A DNA stretch of 64,000 bases from Vitellaria paradoxa (GCA_019916065.1 CM034243.1:29228147-29292146); one strand, 5' to 3'. Counted from the first letter of the stretch, positions 1-12,900 are shown. Numbers and translations: made by a program. Notes: a model not told the origin generated them from the sequence alone.

Positions 1-307
1 CAACCTATGGAAAGGAGAAAGAGGAAGATTTGGAACACAATCCCATATTGTCTTTTTTGGTTGACTTGGAAGGAACGCAATAGGAGATTATTCGAGAACT
101 CAGAACGGACAATATTGCATTCCAAAAGTGTATTTCTTTCTTGTTTGTTTAGTTGGGTGGAGGGTGGAAAAGAGATTGATCTCTATTCTTTTCTATTTTT
201 CATAGGTAGCATGAAATAGAAAGGAATCGATGTAATATGTCACTTTTAAGGCATCCTTTTGATACAAATAATAAATCTTACTTATCTTTTCAAAAAAAAA
301 AAAAAAA
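1..307 (+). mobile_element. 3' end of an L1-type LINE with poly(A) tail
   Basis: The frame from position 7 to 219 encodes the last 70 residues of a plant LINE ORF2, with the hallmark stretch around IWNTIPYCLFWLTWKERNRR. The same motif closes the full-length LINE at 45621-51724 in this window ([20 protein letters not shown]). A stop follows, then about 70 bases of 3' UTR and an A-run at 289-307, the usual LINE 3' terminus. The element enters from the left edge, so its 5' end cannot be judged. It lies in what is probably intron 3 of gene A, in the same orientation as the gene. Confidence 0.85.
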
Positions 308-312
308 GAGGA

Positions 313-647
313 TAGTTTAGTAAAATATCAATTTTGTAGTTGCCATACTATAAAGGGCTCAGTATTTCTTTTTCTTTTTTAGGTCTTTTCTCTGTGTAAT
401 TATTGACAATGGTTTTATTCAAAACTTCTTCTTCTTTGGTTTTATTTCCTAATCTATGGAACAATGCATAGTTTAGCCCTATTAACATTAAGGGTAGTTT
501 AGTAAAATATCAATTTTGTAGTTGCCCTACTATAAAGGGCTTAGTATTTCTTTTCTTTTTTAGGTCTTTTCTCTTTGTAATTAATAGTAATGGTTATATT
601 CAAACCTTCTTCTTCTTTGATTTTGTTTCTTTAATCTATGGAACAAT
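313..647. repeat. Direct repeat, two copies of about 150 bp
   Basis: Positions 313-465 and 495-647 are near copies with a 182-bp offset. Both begin TAGTTTAGTAAAATATC and end AATCTATGGAACAAT. The second copy runs directly into the TRIM-like primer site at 655, so the pair may be a duplicated LTR of that small element. This role is inferred. Confidence 0.7.
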
Positions 648-654
648 TTTAACA

Positions 655-885
655 TGGTATCAAAGGTCTAATTCCTAGAGGTCTTGCGTTCGAATTTTGT
701 TGTTCCCCATTTATTGATGTGCACTTTGCTTGTGTTGGTACATCTTGTTTGATTTGATTTGCTTGTCTCTGCTCCACGTGCAAATTCGAGGTTACACGTG
801 AGAGGGAGTGCTGAAATAACTTGATATTTATTGTTGGATTCATTTCTTAATAGTTTAAGCTTTTGGGATAATTGGTAATTTAACA
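655..885 (+). mobile_element. TRIM-like non-autonomous LTR element (internal domain and 3' LTR)
   Basis: After AACA at 651-654 comes TGGTATCAAAG at 655, close to the initiator tRNA-Met primer-binding site TGGTATCAGAGC. The domain is short and non-coding and ends in a short LTR-like block (812-885, starts TG, ends AACA). A homologous element lies at 57675-58015, sharing the primer site, the GTTCCCC motif, the CTTGATAT motif and the AGTTTAAGCTTTT motif. A tiny non-coding body with tRNA-Met priming is the definition of a TRIM. The 5' LTR boundary here is unclear. Confidence 0.6.
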
Positions 886-1888
886 AAACTAGCTACCAGC
901 ATAATGATCTGCCAGCAAATCATCCACCATCAAAATCAAGAACCACCCATCTCCTTTAAACAACCTCTCTACCTTCGGCTGTAGTATCTTGATAGATGAA
1001 TTGCTCATTATATTACCCACTCCCAATGACAACCATCACTAGGAACCCAAACCAAAATGACCATGATTTTAATCCCATAAACAAACCCCATGAATTCAAC
1101 ACTGGACCAGATACCTACCATCAACTTCAATCTTCACTTCTCTCTCTTCAATCACGATAACCTGAAATAATTGCAATGTAAATATATATATAAATGTACA
1201 GATTCTTGTTTATATATATAAGGGTGTGCAAGAGCATCATTTATACCCCTATTTTAGGACTAAATCATCACCAAGCATGAAACATAAAGCAAGTCAGTCA
1301 CTCATCAGTTAAGCCAGTATGATCCCTTACTAAAAAGAAACAAAAACTCAAGAAGAGATAAAAGAGAGTGGTGAATGCTATAGTTTAAGAACCAAAATCT
1401 AGAAAAATTGGAAATGGTTGAAGAACTCGAGTATTAACTCAGAGAGAGACCCAACTGGGAGAGCGAGTGTGAGTACTTAAACCGCAAGAGCTTGGGTTTG
1501 GAATTAGTCAAATACGTCATTTAAAATGATGTATTCACAGGAAAAGAATAATAAAAAATTTGATGAATATGTTGTTAGGAATGATGGATTTTGTGAAGAT
1601 TAAGTTGAATTGTCATTTGGAACAATGTATTCACATGGTGCGTGGGTTAGGGAATACCTTTTCTTTGTGAATGCATTGGAGTTTTCTCGTCCTTGGCTGA
1701 ATGCATATGGCGAAAGCCTAACTTGTAGAGTAGCTTAGTAAGATTGTTTAGATGGAGACAGGTTGGCACCAAAAGACTAGGGTGTCATGGCCGAAAGAAG
1801 GGGATGTAAATGGTTTCTTATTCATCAGATGATAAATGCTCACAAACACAACCACTTGATTTGGAAAATGAAGATTCGGGAGAGAATT
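886..1888. other. Non-coding stretch, nothing recognised
   Basis: AT-rich sequence with no frame resembling the CCR-like exons 1-3 and no clear repeat termini. It probably belongs to intron 3 of gene A. Confidence 0.5.
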
Positions 1889-2305
1889 TGTTATACAGCT
1901 TAGGAGAACTCACCCCTAAAAGCTAGCTGTTAAGAGGAGAAAGCCCAAGGCATATAAGCACCACACCAGCATTCCATACTACCAATGTGGGGCAATTGCA
2001 ACCCATCCTATAAATGCAAATGGGATTGTAATATTCCATTATTCTCTACAGCCCTGCGCCTTGGCAAGCAGGCTTGGCACTATAGTCCTGGATGAATACT
2101 ACGATGTCGACATCACCCCCTGTGCCACAATGGATGAGTGACATGGTGTAAGCCATAATACCACTTGTTATATACCTTATGAGAACTCACCCCTAAAAGC
2201 TAGTTGTTAATAGGAGTGATCCCATGGTATATAAGCATCACACTATCATCCCATATTATAAATGTGGGACAAATGTAGCCCATACTTAAATTAATGGGAT
2301 CGTAA
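1889..2305 (-). mobile_element. TRIM-like element with ~140-bp LTRs, minus orientation
   Basis: Two direct repeats, about 1889-2030 and 2166-2305, share GAGAACTCACCCCTAAAAGC, the TATAAGCA(C/T)CACAC motif and an AATGTGGG(G/A) motif. Between them is about 135 bp of non-coding DNA. AGCCATAATACCAC at 2151-2164, next to the right repeat, reads as a decayed complement of the tRNA-Met primer site (GCTCTGATACCA), so the element points leftwards. The repeats start TGTTATA, as LTRs should. Confidence 0.6.
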
Positions 2306-2469
2306 CGTAATGTTGATAGGAATCTGGAGATTGTTGATGGTGCTGACTTTTACAAGTTGTATTCTAACCACCAAGAGTAGCATGTGAGGATGGATGACAT
2401 GGAATTTGGATCCATTCCGGTGGACATTAGAGAAAGGTCTTTGAGAAGAGGAGGTGTGGAAGTCCTTGA

Positions 2470-3640
2470 ATGGTAATGAAGACCTAGCCAAACACTATGG
2501 CCTTCGTTTTCTTTACTCATTGTTGGAGTGTAGTCAGGGAAGATATTAGTCATGTTATAGGAAAGTTGGATGAGTTTAATGAGTTCGGAGAATTTGAGAA
2601 AATACTTAATGCAATTTTTTTTTGGGGGGGGGGTCTTGGTCCCAAAGAAGGGTGGGCCTAATGATGTTAGCAATTTCAAACCAATTAGCTTGTTGGGGAT
2701 TTGTGGAAATTGCTGGCTAAAGTTTTCACTATCCAGTCGAAGGAGGTGTTAGGAATTCTAATATCAGCCCAAAATGCATTTAGGGGAGGAGGACAATTTT
2801 GGATGCATTTTTGGTGGGTAATTAGATAGTAGATTCAAGGCTGAGGATTAGAGAACATGGGGCAATTTTTAGTTTGGACATAAAGAGGCTAATGACCATG
2901 CCAATTGTAGCTTCCTGTTGTTTTGTTAGATATGATACGTTTGTAGATAGGTGGAGAACTAGATCTGGTGGCGCATCTCAATGGTCTCACTCTTAGTCTT
3001 GTATACGGGATAGGTGGAAGTTTTTTTAAGACTGATAGGTTTAAGGAAAGCAGATTCCGTATCTCATCTCTTGATTATTCTGATGACAGAGGTCTTCAGT
3101 AGGATGATAGGGAGAGGAGGGAATAGAGGCTTCTTGAAAGGCTTCGAGGTTGGTTGAAAGGAACTTTGCACCTTAGTGCAAATGACACTCGTCTTGTGCG
3201 GGGAGAATATTTTCTTAGCTAGGTTACCTTTGTTGCATGATGCTATGTTCTGAGGCTATGTCTAGTGTAAAAGTGAATTTGGGGAAATGAGAGATTATTC
3301 TGGTGGGAGAGGTGCCAAATATTCACTTCTTGGCCTCTATTATTGAATGCGATGTGGGATACCTGCTAAGAAAGTGCCATGGTTTTTCTTGTTGAACTGC
3401 CAAGTGTGGAAAGTGATTATTGAGCGGTTTTAGAAAAAAAATTTGATGAGTTGGAAATCTCAATTCCTTTTGAACTAGGTGAGGTAAACTCTCATCAAAA
3501 GTAAGAAAAGTTGTTACTTCTGATGATTCTTACTTCTTGGGACTTTCAAGAAAGGTTTTTGGGACACTTCTTACCCAGGAAGATAGGGTAGGAAAGAGGA
3601 GGAAGGCTTGGTAGTTGGCAGTTTTTTGCTTGTTTTAGCC
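2470..3640 (+). pseudogene. Heavily decayed LINE reverse-transcriptase relic
   Basis: Interrupted frames carry LINE ORF2 landmarks in order: a segment like NEFGEFEKILNA near 2575, VPKKGGPNDVSNFKPISLLG from about 2640, ISAQNAF near 2765, a relic of the LDIEKAYDHVNW block near 2875, and later a YLGVP-type region near 3340. Many frameshifts and stops break it, and a G-run at 2624-2633 breaks the frame directly. It is older than the other LINE copies. The right end abuts the gypsy LTR at 3683. Confidence 0.7.
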
Positions 3641-3682
3641 CAGGAGAAACAAATAGGTCATTTTAAGTACTAGAGGTGCTAA

Positions 3683-5143
3683 TGTCACACCTCAAATTAT
3701 GGATGAGACCGGCTATGAACCACAATGCCTTGGCACATGACACACGCAAGTTTTCACAAACCCAAACTACTAATATTATGGTAGTAACAAAATAAAATCC
3801 TAAATAATTGAGTTAAATATGATATTCCGAATAAAATCAATCAACTAGTCCTTAACAACAATAGCTTTAAAATTTATAAAACTCAATAATACCTAAATTC
3901 TCAAACCTAGAGTAAATAATTAAATATTCATATAGGAGGTACTCATGATGTCATGGTCCTAATTAATCCAGAATTTCTGACTATAACGATCCTTTCATCT
4001 TATCTGAAAAATGTTAAAAATGAGGGGTGAACTACAAACCCAGTGAACGAATTACCAAGCCAAAAATAATATTATTAATTTGAAAATAATAAATTTTTAA
4101 ATAAATAATTTAACTAAAAGAAATATTCAAGTAAATAATGCCTATGCATAAATAATAGTTATTTCAAAATCTACACGTCGAAGCGCAGTAATGTCTATAA
4201 ATCACACATCAATCACAACAGTGATGATAAACATTAATCCATAGATTATTATATGGAAATTAAATATAATGAATGCCAAATGATTTCTCATGGGCTGTGC
4301 CTGTTAGATTCAACATCGCACTTAAAGTCACTCAGTCTGACTCTTGAGTTATTCCCTAAGTCGATCCAATTGAGGTCATTATGCTTTTCACGGGTTTGTT
4401 CCTACAATCGTTGAGAAATAGGATCACCACGGGCTTGTTCCCAAGTTGCCAGAGTTACACCACTTAAGAAGTATGTCCCCTAAACTTTTATTTCAATTTT
4501 AATAACCACAAACAAATATTTATCACGATCCCATAAATTTCAAATTGAACATAAGTGTTTAAATAATTTTTCCTATGTTCAATAGCATAAAATATAAAAT
4601 TTTCTTATCCAAAATAAATAAATTTTCACAAATATTAGTTCACAAAATCCAATCTTGAAAACATTTATGCATGGATCAATTTACAAATTTTAATACTAGG
4701 CAAATCACTCACCTGATATCTGAAAATGTAAATGTAAAAATATACCAGAATAATCAGTCACTATCTTGAATACACAAATATAAATATTTATTATTTAAAA
4801 AAAATTCCTTAAAATTACACTTAATAAAATTATTAACTGTAAACCCTCTCCCCATCAAAATTACTCAAATTAATAACTTTAATCTCCCTTCATTAATTTT
4901 CAATCCAATTTACACTCACAAAACGAGTTAGTCTAAGTGTCCTTTATTCGAAATCTCTGTAAATAAATTCTGGGATACAAAGATACAACGTTGAATTGTA
5001 AATCCAATTGCACTCAATCACAACCCAATACACTACCTATTCCACTTTTTCTCCTATGGCTGTCCTCTTCCACGAGTCTCAATTTTACTTTTTTTTCTCT
5101 TTTTTTTTTTTTGAAACTTGGCCAGTGAGATAAAGCTAACTTA
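3683..5143 (-). repeat. Gypsy 3' LTR, truncated
   Basis: Direct counterpart of 7311-8848. Shared landmarks are the CACACGCAAG block near the left end, the CACGGGCTTGTTC block in the middle, and GAAACTTGGCCAGTGAGATA at the right end. The copy stops matching just where the antisense gypsy reading frame ends, so the U3 start is missing or was lost. Confidence 0.7.
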
Positions 5144-5149
5144 TGTAAA

Positions 5150-5860
5150 TAAATTTGGATACTTCTCTATCATTTCCTCCTCATGCTCCCATGTAGCTTC
5201 ATCAACTGCGTGGTTGTGCCTCAAAACTTTAATGAATTGAATTATCTTATTACCAAGCACTTTATCTCTAGTATCCAAAATTTTTATGGGTGATTTCTCA
5301 TACGATGAGTCATCTCCAATCTGTAGTACTCATAATCAATCACATGGTTGAAAATATGCATATATCCTAGACATCGATAAATGAAAAATATATTGTACTT
5401 TGGTCAAACTAGGTGGTAAAGTTACTCGATGTGCCACTACTCTTATCCTTTCTAAAATCTCAAATGGCCCAATGAAACGGTGACTCAGCTTTCCTTTCTT
5501 CCCAAATCTGTTTATCCATTTCTAAGGCGATACTCTCAGAGAAACCTTCTCAACGTAATTTTTCTAACAACTATGTGCAACTAAAAGTTTTTGGTGAGTA
5601 TCAATAATTTTTTGGGTTGTTGTATCCTCCACCAAATCTGGACCCAAAAGTAATCCCTCCCCAACTTCAAACCAACACATCAGGGATGTACACGTCCGAC
5701 CATACAGAGCCTCGTACGGTGCTACTCCCAATTTTGAATGATAACTATTATTATAAGCAAATTCTATCAAGGCCAATTACTCATCCCAGTTATCTTTCTA
5801 CTCTAATACACACGATCTCAACATATCATCTAGCGTCTGAATGGTCCTCTCAACCTACCA
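5150..5860 (-). pseudogene. Gypsy integrase C-terminus and chromodomain-like tail, broken
   Basis: On the minus strand the frame around 5776-5564 reads LIEFAYNNSYHSKLGVAPYE followed by ALYGRTC, the signature end of a plant gypsy integrase core. Upstream a QTLDDMLR-type motif (near 5830) is in register apart from a stop. Downstream, 5240-5150 reads as the EATWEHEEEMIEKYPNLF-type closing segment typical of Tekay/Del-like elements. Stops and frameshifts separate the pieces. Confidence 0.8.
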
Positions 5861-5869
5861 TACCAAAAA

Positions 5870-7310
5870 AAAAAAAAAAAATCTCTATTTTATCTTACAT
5901 TTGACCTCAACAATCTTTCTCAAAACATAATATATTACACCTTAAAATTATAGAAATTTATTACTAAAAATATAATTCACTTTCTTTAACTTCTCAAAGG
6001 CCTAACCAACTTCTGCTACGTACTCTTATTCTAAATATTCATGATGTTTCCTAATATGATCACCAAAAATCGCTTACATATTCTAAACTCATGTCTATGA
6101 ACACTTGATTCCTAAAGTTTAAGATTCTCAAAAATATAATCATCAAAATCATATCTCGGACGTAATTCATACTTTGTAAATGCAATATACAATTCTTCTT
6201 TACATCTCGTTAGCACTAATAGCATAAACTTTAGGCAAAATCTTTTATATTTATAACACTAAACTTTCTTGTGATTAACAAACACAAGTATACTTCCAAA
6301 ATTATAAACTAAATTAGCTTCAAATCCATCTCCCAGAATTCTCTTGCTAATAAGGATCCACAAAATATATATATTTTTTTTCAACTGCAAAAATCTTTAT
6401 GCCTCCAATATTTGCCTCCATCCATAAATATCCTAAAGCTTAAACATCATAATTCCTTATCAACCAATATTCATTCTTATGATCCAAAATCCACAATACA
6501 ATCCCAATATTAAAATCAAACTTCTATGATCGGAAAAAAAAAAAAAATTCCCAAATTCAAATAGACAAGAAACAACTCCATTAAAAATATACTATTTTTT
6601 TTTTTAAACCTCAAAATCAAAGTTAAATAAGTCAACCTAAAATCACCTCAAATTTCGAGATATAATATTTTCTTTTATGCTTGTCATCTCAACTCTTGCC
6701 AATCTCTACAAAATTATATAACCTTCAAACTCCAAATTGTGCTAATAAATTCTCAAAAACTATAGAAGGCTCTATTAAACCACCAAGAATAATGATTCTA
6801 AGAGTCATTATACCTCAAATATCCAAAATTTACACTTTACAAGAACTCACTAAAATCTTGCCAACTAATAAAATTAGATCACCAAAATTTTCAATACTAT
6901 TAAGTTGTCTTCTAAACTCCATTATAGAACATCTTACACTTGAGAATAATAAAAATACATAATATCTGGCATTTAACTACCCTTACTCATTAAGAACCAA
7001 TTTCTAATAGCAAAATTTAACTTCCAAAATATAAAAATCTCCAATGTTCATTTTACGAATAGCTTACTTAATTCAATGTGATACGCTCAAAAATTTATAC
7101 TATTAAACCTCAATATAACAGTACTCCAATATGCAATCATATATGTGTGTGTGTGTGTAACCTCTCACTAGGAGTCCACAAAATCAGAATCAAGATATAA
7201 TTATCTACAAACCTCACTCACATTCTTATTCGTACAAACTCTAGGTACCGTACCTCCACAAATGAACTCTAATTTTATAACATATTATCGCAAACCTATA
7301 CTCTTTTTCT
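5870..7310. other. AT-rich interior of the decayed gypsy element
   Basis: This 1.4-kb stretch is rich in A/T with several A-runs. It has no recognisable protease, reverse transcriptase or RNase H code. The open frame at 6681-6962 has low-complexity composition and no family resemblance, so I do not call it a gene. A (GT)n run lies near 7145-7158. Confidence 0.5.
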
Positions 7311-9243
7311 TACACCCCAAATTAAGGATGAAACCGATCGTGAACCACAGTGCCTTAACACATGACACACGCAAGCCTTCACAAACCCAAACTACTAACA
7401 TTATAGTAGTAATAAAATAAAATCCTAAATTATTGAGTCAAATATGATATTCCAAATAAAATCAATCAACTTGTTCTTAACAATAATAGCTCCAAAATTT
7501 ATAAATACCTAAATTCTCAAACCTAGAGTAAATAATTAAATATTCCTATATGAGGTCACAGACTCGTGATGACATAGTCCCAACTAATCCAGAATTTCTA
7601 ACTATGACGATCTGTTCATCTTACCTGAAAAATGTTAAAAATGAGGGGTGAGTTAAAAGCCCAGTGAATGAATTGCCATGCCAAAAATAATAATATCAAT
7701 TTGAAAATAACAAATTTTTAAATAAATAAATAATTTAAGTAAAAGAAATTTTCAAGTAAGTAATGCCCATGCATAAATAATAGTTATTTTAAAATTTACA
7801 CGTCGACTCATCGGCTATGTGGTTTATTGAGAACTGTAATAAACTGGTATGGGTTCCGAGTTACCACAAAAAAATTTACACATCAGAGCGCAATAACATT
7901 CATAAATCACACATCAATCACAACAGCGATGATAAACATTAATCTGTGAATTATTATATGAAAATTAAATATAATGAATGCCAAATGATTTCTCATGGGC
8001 AGTACCCGTTGGATCTAACATCGCACTTAGAGTCACCTAGTCTGACTCCTAGGTTCTTCTCTATGTTGATCCAATTGAGCTCATCACGATTTTCACAGGT
8101 TTGTTCCTACAATAGTTGAGAACTAGGGTCATTATGGTTTTCACGGGCTTGTTCTCAAGTTGCTAGAGTTACACCACTCAAGGAGTATGTCTCTTGAACT
8201 TTTATTTCAATTCCAATAACCACAAATAAATATTCATCACAATCCCATAAATTTCAAATTGAACACAAGTGTTTAAATAATTTTCCCTATGCTCAATAGC
8301 ATAGGACATAGAATTTTCTTATCCAAAATAAATAAATTTTCACAAATACTAGTTCACAAAATCCAACCTTGAAAACATTTATGCATGGATCAATTTACAA
8401 ATTTTAATACTCACAAGACAAATCACTCACCTGATATCCAAAGGTGTAAATGTAAAAATACACCAGAATAATTGGTCACTATCCTGAATACACAAATATA
8501 AATATTTATTATTTAAAAAAAGTTTCCTTAAAATTACAATTAATAAAATTGTTAACTGTAAACTCTCTCCCCATCAAAATTACTCAAATTACTAACTTTA
8601 ATCTCCCTTCATTAATTTTCAATCCAATTTACACTTAGAACGCGTCAATCTAAGTGTCCCTTATTTGAAATCTCTTTAAATAAATTCTAGGATACAAAGA
8701 AACAACACAACGTTGAAAGCACTCAATCACAACCTAATACACTAACTATTCCATTTTTTCTCCTATGGCTGTCCTCTTCCACGAGTCTCAATTTTTCTTT
8801 TTTTTTTTTTTTTTTGAAACTTGGCCAGTGAGATAAAGTTAACTTATGTGTGTGTGTGTATCTACGTATACACACATATAAATATATACACTCACCCATA
8901 ACTTTTCAATCAATCATCTTCCAACAAAGAGAAAAAGTAATTGATACTAACCTTCGAATTCTCTCCTCCTCTCTCTTTTTAATGCATAATTTATTAAAAC
9001 CCTAATTAACACAACCCTATTTATATATGTAACTACTCTAATCCAGTGCCATCATGGCCACTAAAATTATGGTGAACCTCCAGTCACATCTCAATAATAA
9101 AATCTCTTTAAAACATCCAATGGTCCATACTTACCCAAAAATAAATAAATTATAATTTAAACATTGCTTAAATAAACCCAACTAATTAATTTCCTAAAAA
9201 TATATAACATGTAAATAAAATAAATAATTTCTGGGCTATAACA
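7311..9243 (-). repeat. Gypsy 5' LTR (long copy, ~1.93 kb)
   Basis: Matches 3683-5143 over its left three quarters. It carries about 400 extra bases at 8849-9243 that read on the minus strand as an LTR promoter end: it begins TGTTATAGCCC and holds a TATATAAATAGGG box near 9020-9035. A ~67-bp segment at about 7806-7872, bounded by AAATTTACAC repeats, is absent from the other copy. The internal junction has no intact primer site. Confidence 0.6.
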
Positions 9244-9817
9244 GCCAATGTATCGGTTGAAGACAACCTCTTCTTTTATTCTATATAGTTGGCTTTCTGG
9301 TGGTGTTAAGCCCAATTTAAATTAATTTTTGAAGTTGTGTTGATTATATACAAGCGTAAAGAGTGCATAGCGACCATGGTGGCCTTCATGTATGGTTTAT
9401 TTTCTTTTAATTTTTTTGTATGTGGTTTGTATCCCCTTGAATCTTCTAGCAATACACATTCTTGTCCCCCAAAACAGAAAACCACCAAGGTATATCAGGT
9501 TTTAGATCTATTGATAGACATTCTTGCATTAGATGACCTGTGAAGTTTCCCACCTTTTTTTTTTTTTTTTTAGAGGAAACATTTGAAATATATGTTTCAT
9601 TTTTCTATATCAAAGAAAACTAACCTTTTCTTTCAGACACTGTACTTATAAACTTACATTGCTGTCCAAATGTATGCAATACACGTGCTCATTTCTTAAT
9701 TTTGGCTTATTTGCACATTTATTCAGTTCTATTTATGGTTGGGGGCAAATTTGATGGGTATTTGAAGTGGTTGATTTATTTCACCATATGTTAAAGCAAA
9801 CTTTTTGGATTTGTCAG
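9244..9817. other. Intron sequence upstream of gene A exon 4
   Basis: No coding similarity found. A T-run lies at 9558-9572 and a pyrimidine-rich tract precedes the exon 4 acceptor at 9815-9817. Confidence 0.5.
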
Positions 9818-9980
9818 CTTTGGTATCCGCTTTCAAAGACCTTAGCAGAGGAGGCTGCTTGGAAATTTGCAAAAGAGAATAGGATTGATATGATTACAAT
9901 TAATCCAGGATGGGTGATTGGTACTATCTTACAACCTACCATTAATGCGACTGTGGAGATAGTTTTCTATGTCATTAATG
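9818..9980 (+). CDS. Gene A exon 4
   Basis: 163 nt, starts in phase 0 after the CAG at 9815-9817 and ends in phase 1 before GT at 9981. It encodes WYPLSK with the catalytic Tyr and Lys, then [14 protein letters not shown]. It is one codon shorter than gene B exon 4. Confidence 0.9.
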
Positions 9981-12900
9981 GTACTCTTTTGCAACCATCA
10001 GAAATAATGCTTATGGTTCGCTTTTCTACTTGAATATTCTCGTGTATTCAACTCAATTACTAAGTCAGATCCTTTATAGAACCCGCAGCTGAAAAATTGG
10101 AACGAAAAGAGATTGCATTTGTTGCTTAAAATTTGCATAAAAGGATTCCGCATCCATAAAAGGAAAAAAATAATGGAATTACGTTGATTCCTAAATGCTC
10201 ATGAATGATATCATAAAACACATTGTTCACCAATCTCTTTGGTAACCAGATAACCATATGAGTTTTACATGTTTTATTAAATATAGGGTGGTCCAGTGCA
10301 TGAGACTCTTGCCTATGTGGGATCCAGGGAGTGACACTGTACACAATGTTGCTCTCACTAAATGGAGAGACTGTTTAATTGTCTCTAAAAGTCACTAGCC
10401 ACTTCTTGTTTTTGCTGTAATTGTTTCTTACTCTCCTTGCTTTAGAAAGCGAGATATAGAGAAGGCGATGAGGTTTGATTAGTGCAGAAAGAAAGAGAGT
10501 AAATGTGTGGATGAAACAGAATTATCATTATAATTTTTAAATATATCTATTGATTTTGCTATTTATGGAGTCTTAGGTAGCCCACGTGGCTAGCCATATG
10601 AACTCCATCTAACTTTCATTTTGGAAAATTGGATGTGACAGTTACCAATTTATACTGTAATGGATATTTATGTTTCGTCATTTTCCAATTCCCTGATCCA
10701 TTTTCCTTATTTTGCAAAAGATATTTACCAATGCTATGGTTGCCTTTCCTTCATGACCTCTTAGCATGACTAACATCCCATGTTGTTCCTTATTTTCAAA
10801 TTTCAACCTTAATTCTCACTCTCCAATTGTGTGTTGTTGACCATTAGCCTTCATTATTCTACCTTTGGCACTTTGTTGGTTGGCACTTTGTTGATTTTTA
10901 TCAAGTCCTAGCTATATAGTATTAGTTGCTTCCAGCTACACAGGAATGCATTTTTTCTCTCTAGTCAAGCCACCTTGTTTTCCTAAGTCCACCAATGTGT
11001 GTTTGATGTTCTAAATTTACACATTTTTGTCTGAAGCCTACACAAAGGAGGAAGGTTGCCTTATGTAGCTGACAACCAATGTCAAACTTTGCCAAACTCA
11101 TTGCGGACATTGATCTTGAGAACCATATAAAATTCATGTAGCCAGCCCTAATTAGTTGGGAAAATGGCTTTGCTGCATTGGGTTTGGGTCTAGTTGAATT
11201 TTTTGAATTGCTTCTACTGGTTTTGTTAGTGTTGATTACCATCTCGTCCAAAAGGTTAAGTTGTTAGGGAATTGGCAACTTTATTATTTATATTGACTTA
11301 TTTTCTCTCAACACACCCCCTTTAAGTGAGACGATTGCCTTTTTTTTTTTTTGTGGCGGGAAGATTTGAACTCAAGACATTTACCTTCTACGTTATCATG
11401 TTAGAGAGTTAGCTGTAACATTTAAAATAGATCTATATATAAATTTAGAAACATCAAAATTACTCATACAATAATGCGAAAGCGTACCTAGTTGTTCCAT
11501 GATCCTTGAATGCCAACATAAAAGATCTTCATGTTCAAGAAAAAACTTTGGCGGCTATGGATTTTTCTCTGTATGTCGTAGGTCTGTACGATGAATTTTT
11601 TATTGGGCATATTCTGTCTGTCTAGGGTAAAGAGGGGACCTATCCATATATTTATAGGGTAAATCGTAGCCTCACTAGGCCCTCCTATAAAAGGCCTACA
11701 GTGGACTACTTAGGCCCACACTATTAACTATTCAACCACATAATTAATTTATCTGAAAGGTATACAAAAGCCCAGTCTATATAGATCATTTCTTTATTGG
11801 GCCTATCCTGTATGTCTTGACTTTAAACTTGGATTCAACTCATTTTATTAAAACCAAAATTCAATTAATGCGCATGCTCAATTTAAAGAAAATACTAACA
11901 TTCTCCCACTTGAGCAAACAATAACTGAAGTTACAATTTTGAAAATATTTTTAAAAAATGACTTTCCGGTTAAAACTATAAAATCTATATGTGGCCACAT
12001 TTAAAAAAAAAAAAAAACAAGTAAAGTCAAGAGACAATACCTAAAACAATCCTGTCTAACAAGGCAACCAATATCGAACCATGATTGTCATTACATTATC
12101 AATCAATGTAAGACCACTCATGATCACAAATATCAATTTTCTCATCAATGTGGATCATATGTTGTAGTGTGGTGGGAAATAGCACTCCTTAAGTGATCTC
12201 ATAAATGTGCTACTCCTCTATCAGTCCTCAAATTCTCTTTAACTGTATGCTTATTCACTAAGGAAGAAAATTTCAATTGTTTCCAATGAAACTAATATGG
12301 CTTGCATGTATATCTTGAGAAAACTTTGCGGTGCAAAACAAGACATTCCCGAATGCTTAAGTACACCAAACTTGAGACTTTCCTTTAAATCTATATCATG
12401 AATACATATACGTCCATATATGACATATAAAATAGCAAAAAAATATATGTATCTATGCATAAATGGCATCAAAAGAAAATAACTGATAACCACTTATAAA
12501 CTTTAATGACCATAAACAACTAAAAGGTCTCAATATATAATGACAACCACATAATGTAAAGAAAACGACTCCCACTAACCAAACACATCAAAAGACTTAA
12601 TAACCCCCATGTTTGAAACATGATTATCAAAAATAACAGGTCGAAGTCCTTTGGTTAAACGGTTCGCCATCATCTGTTCTGTATCAATGTGCTCAATGAT
12701 GATGTCACATTTCTTTACCAATTCTCCAACTGATAGATACTTTATCTCAATATGCTTAGAACCATTAGAAGTTTTGTTATTCTTGGAGAAAAACACAACT
12801 GCGCTATTATCACAAAAAAATCCTCAGTGGTCTAGCAATGGAACCACTCATCTTAAGTTCCGAGATAAAGTTCCACAGCCAAACAGCCGAAGTAGTAGCC

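Larger units (their letters stand above)
3683..9243 (-). mobile_element. Decayed Ty3/gypsy element with unequal LTRs
   Basis: The two long direct repeats at 3683-5143 and 7311-9243 flank an antisense gypsy integrase relic (5150-5860). The outer ends are TG at 3683 and CA at 9243. The 5 bp outside them are GCTAA (3678-3682) and GCCAA (9244-9248), a one-mismatch target duplication. The element is read leftwards, so 7311-9243 is the 5' LTR. The 3' LTR lacks about 400 bp of its promoter end. Most gag-pol sequence is gone. Confidence 0.6.
10034..11408. other. Intron 4 sequence of gene A before Copia-A
   Basis: Non-coding apart from two SINE-like remnants listed separately. The antisense frame at 10961-11251 overlaps a SINE-like tail and resembles no family known to me. 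Confidence 0.5.

Noticed and set aside
6681..6962. 93-codon open frame
   Set aside because: Ile/Lys/Leu/Ser-rich product of AT-rich DNA inside a decayed gypsy element, no motif, no context.
7145..7158. Short GT microsatellite as regulatory element
   Set aside because: Ordinary simple repeat in decayed transposon DNA.
10961..11251. 96-codon antisense open frame
   Set aside because: Overlaps a SINE-like tail, no known family, no splice or promoter context.
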